NCBI GenBank assembly: GCA_002495235.1 | Contig: DAEG01000041.1 | Coordinates: forward strand, 1 to 7,585 | Length of the DNA stretch: 7,585 bases | Direction: 5' to 3' | Source: Euryarchaeota archaeon UBA287 | Lineage (GTDB): Archaea > Thermoplasmatota > UBA186 > UBA287 | In this document: positions 6,234 to 7,585 of the stretch, one piece after another | Numbering within the stretch: position 1 is the stretch's first letter | How the letters are laid out: the number at the start of each line of letters is the position of its first letter | Notes under the pieces: generated by a model | Seen by the model: the letters and a program-made list of their open reading frames with translations, nothing else | Database searches by the model: none | Told to the model about the DNA's origin: nothing | Made by a program: the position numbers and the translations under genes

Positions 6234-7585
6234 TGTGTGCTATTCCTCAGGCCCCGGCTCTGGTAAGACCAGGACGCTAGTGGAAAGCTTTTACAGAGCC
6301 CTCGAGGAGACAGGATACGATTTTGACGGGGTCGTGGCGATGACCTTCACGGACAAGGCCACGAACGAGATGGTAGAGCGGATAGGCAGGGATATCAGGG
6401 ATAGAAGGCCGGAGATAATGGCAGAGTTCATGGGCTCCCACAGGATAGGGACGATACACTCCTTCTGCCTCTCCATACTCAAGAACCACGTCCTCATACC
6501 AGAGGTCATAGACGACAAGATGGTGCTGGCTCTCAGAGAGAGGGCCATAGATCAGTGCATCGACGAGCTCGTCAGGGCGCATAGCGAGGATCTCTTTGAC
6601 AACTTTGGCGTCGAGGTGCTCAGAACGCATCTGAGAGGTGCCCTGGAGAGGAGATACATGCACGCCTTCTCCCTGCCCGAGGACTATGTGGCGTCCAACG
6701 AGGGGGCGCTCGATCTGCTGGTTGCGGAGGACATAGAAGAGCTCAGGAGGATAGTGAGAGACCACTCCATGGAGCCTGCGGATTACCCGGAGGGTCTCTT
6801 CTGCTACGAATCCCTTGACTTCGTGGGAAAGCTCCTGCTCCTGGAGCGGATATGCAGGATAGACTGCAGCAGAGGGCCTTTCAGGGGCACGGGTGCATCT
6901 GAGATAAAAAAGAGGATCTCGGACATTCTTAAGGACAGCATGCTCTCCTCAGAGAACTTCGGGTCTCTGATAGAGTACGAGCGCTCGGTGCTCCGCTCTT
7001 TAGCGGAGGCATTTGAGCGGGTGCGCAGGATCTACGAGGAGATTAAGGAGGGGCGCATAGACTTTGATGACATACTCATAAGGACCAGAGAGCTGCTCGC
7101 AGGGCATCCCGAGATAGCGGCATCGGAGGGCAGAAGGATAAAGTATCTGTTTGTTGACGAGTTTCAGGACGTAGACCCCCTGCAGTATGAGATAATATCC
7201 CTTTTAAAGAGGGACAGCATGAGCGTTGTTGTCTTCGGCGACCCGAAGCAGTCCATATACGCCTTCCGCGGAGCCGATGTCGAGATATTCAACAGGATAG
7301 CAAAGGAGTACACGCAGCAGTCTTTAAGCATCAATCACAGGTCCTCACCCGCGCTGATAAGGTTCTTCAATGAGAGCACCCGCGGCGTCTTCGCGCACGA
7401 TGCTGAGGGATATCTCACGCCATATCAGGAGCTCTCTGCCGAGAGGCGTGAGTTCCCCTCCACGATAGGCTTCGACATAACGACTAAGGACGATGAGCCC
7501 GAGCTGATAGCCGAGAGGATCCTCTCCATAGTAGGCAGGCTAGAAGTATTGAAGGACGAGTGCGCAGAGAGAGCGGAGTTCAGGG
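6226..7585 (+). CDS. addA: AddA/UvrD-like superfamily 1 DNA helicase (N-terminal part, cut by window end)
   Basis: An open frame of 453 codons runs off the right edge. It encodes the motor of an SF1A helicase that unwinds DNA with ATP and probably works with the AddB-like protein. Motifs in order: I, GPGSGKT at 9-15; Ia, TFTDKATNEM at 40-49; Ib, GTIHSF at 75-80; II, VDEFQD at 310-315 (the DExx box); III, GDPKQSIYAFRG at 338-349; IV, SINHRSS at 368-374. The 1B helical region lies between Ib and II. FGDPKQSIYAFRGAD and DEFQDVDPLQ are typical of AddA/RecB-like members. Only eight residues precede motif I, so the usual Q motif (L-x-x-x-Q-x-x-A about 20 residues before) is absent. The ATG is supported by GGAGG 8 nt upstream, and it overlaps the previous stop by 8 bases. 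Whether a second nuclease domain follows, as in Bacillus AddA, cannot be seen. Confidence 0.9.
   Translation, partial: MGDVCYSSGPGSGKTRTLVESFYRALEETGYDFDGVVAMTFTDKATNEMVERIGRDIRDRRPEIMAEFMGSHRIGTIHSFCLSILKNHVLIPEVIDDKMVLALRERAIDQCIDELVRAHSEDLFDNFGVEVLRTHLRGALERRYMHAFSLPEDYVASNEGALDLLVAEDIEELRRIVRDHSMEPADYPEGLFCYESLDFVGKLLLLERICRIDCSRGPFRGTGASEIKKRISDILKDSMLSSENFGSLIEYERSVLRSLAEAFERVRRIYEEIKEGRIDFDDILIRTRELLAGHPEIAASEGRRIKYLFVDEFQDVDPLQYEIISLLKRDSMSVVVFGDPKQSIYAFRGADVEIFNRIAKEYTQQSLSINHRSSPALIRFFNESTRGVFAHDAEGYLTPYQELSAERREFPSTIGFDITTKDDEPELIAERILSIVGRLEVLKDECAERAEFR

Noticed and set aside
6277..6765. 162-codon minus-strand open frame
   Set aside because: It is antisense to the helicase gene, which carries motifs I to IV in the plus frame.

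Overview
The window reads as a piece of an archaeal chromosome. It opens with the 3' end of a 23S rRNA gene and is followed by an archaeal-type S-adenosylmethionine synthetase, a family that differs from bacterial MetK. The expression signals also look archaeal. TATA-like boxes lie 26-28 nt upstream of start codons with no Shine-Dalgarno site, as expected for leaderless mRNAs, and the one clear Shine-Dalgarno site is inside an operon. Arg codons AGG/AGA and Ile codon ATA are frequent in the main genes. The exact lineage cannot be fixed from this window. The 23S gene has no 5S gene in the next few hundred bases, an arrangement known from Thermoplasma-type archaea, but that alone does not decide the phylum.

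Layout: (1) 1 to about 270, the last part of 23S rRNA, beginning just before the sarcin-ricin loop, then T-rich terminators at 287-315. (2) 383-1573, methionine adenosyltransferase, followed by a perfect 9-bp hairpin. (3) 1764-2315 on the minus strand, a small ankyrin-repeat protein with a signal-peptide-like N-terminus and codon use unlike its neighbours, possibly acquired by transfer. (4) 2316-2445, a divergent promoter region. (5) 2446-3579, an HD-domain dGTPase-like dNTP triphosphohydrolase. (6) 3702-6233 and 6226 to the window end, an overlapping pair. The first encodes an AddB/RecB-like protein with a C-terminal PD-(D/E)XK nuclease and all four cysteines of an AddB-type iron-sulfur cluster. 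The second encodes an AddA/UvrD-like helicase, cut off by the window end.

How they fit together: 23S rRNA and SAM synthetase are housekeeping genes. The dNTP hydrolase and the helicase-nuclease pair both act on DNA or its precursors and lie on the same strand. The pair looks like an AddAB-type double-strand-break resection machine, which is bacterial in its best-known form, whereas archaea are usually assigned HerA-NurA with Mre11-Rad50 for this job. This AddAB-like module beside a dNTPase is the most interesting part of the window. Everything can be placed in known protein families; no wholly unknown system is visible.
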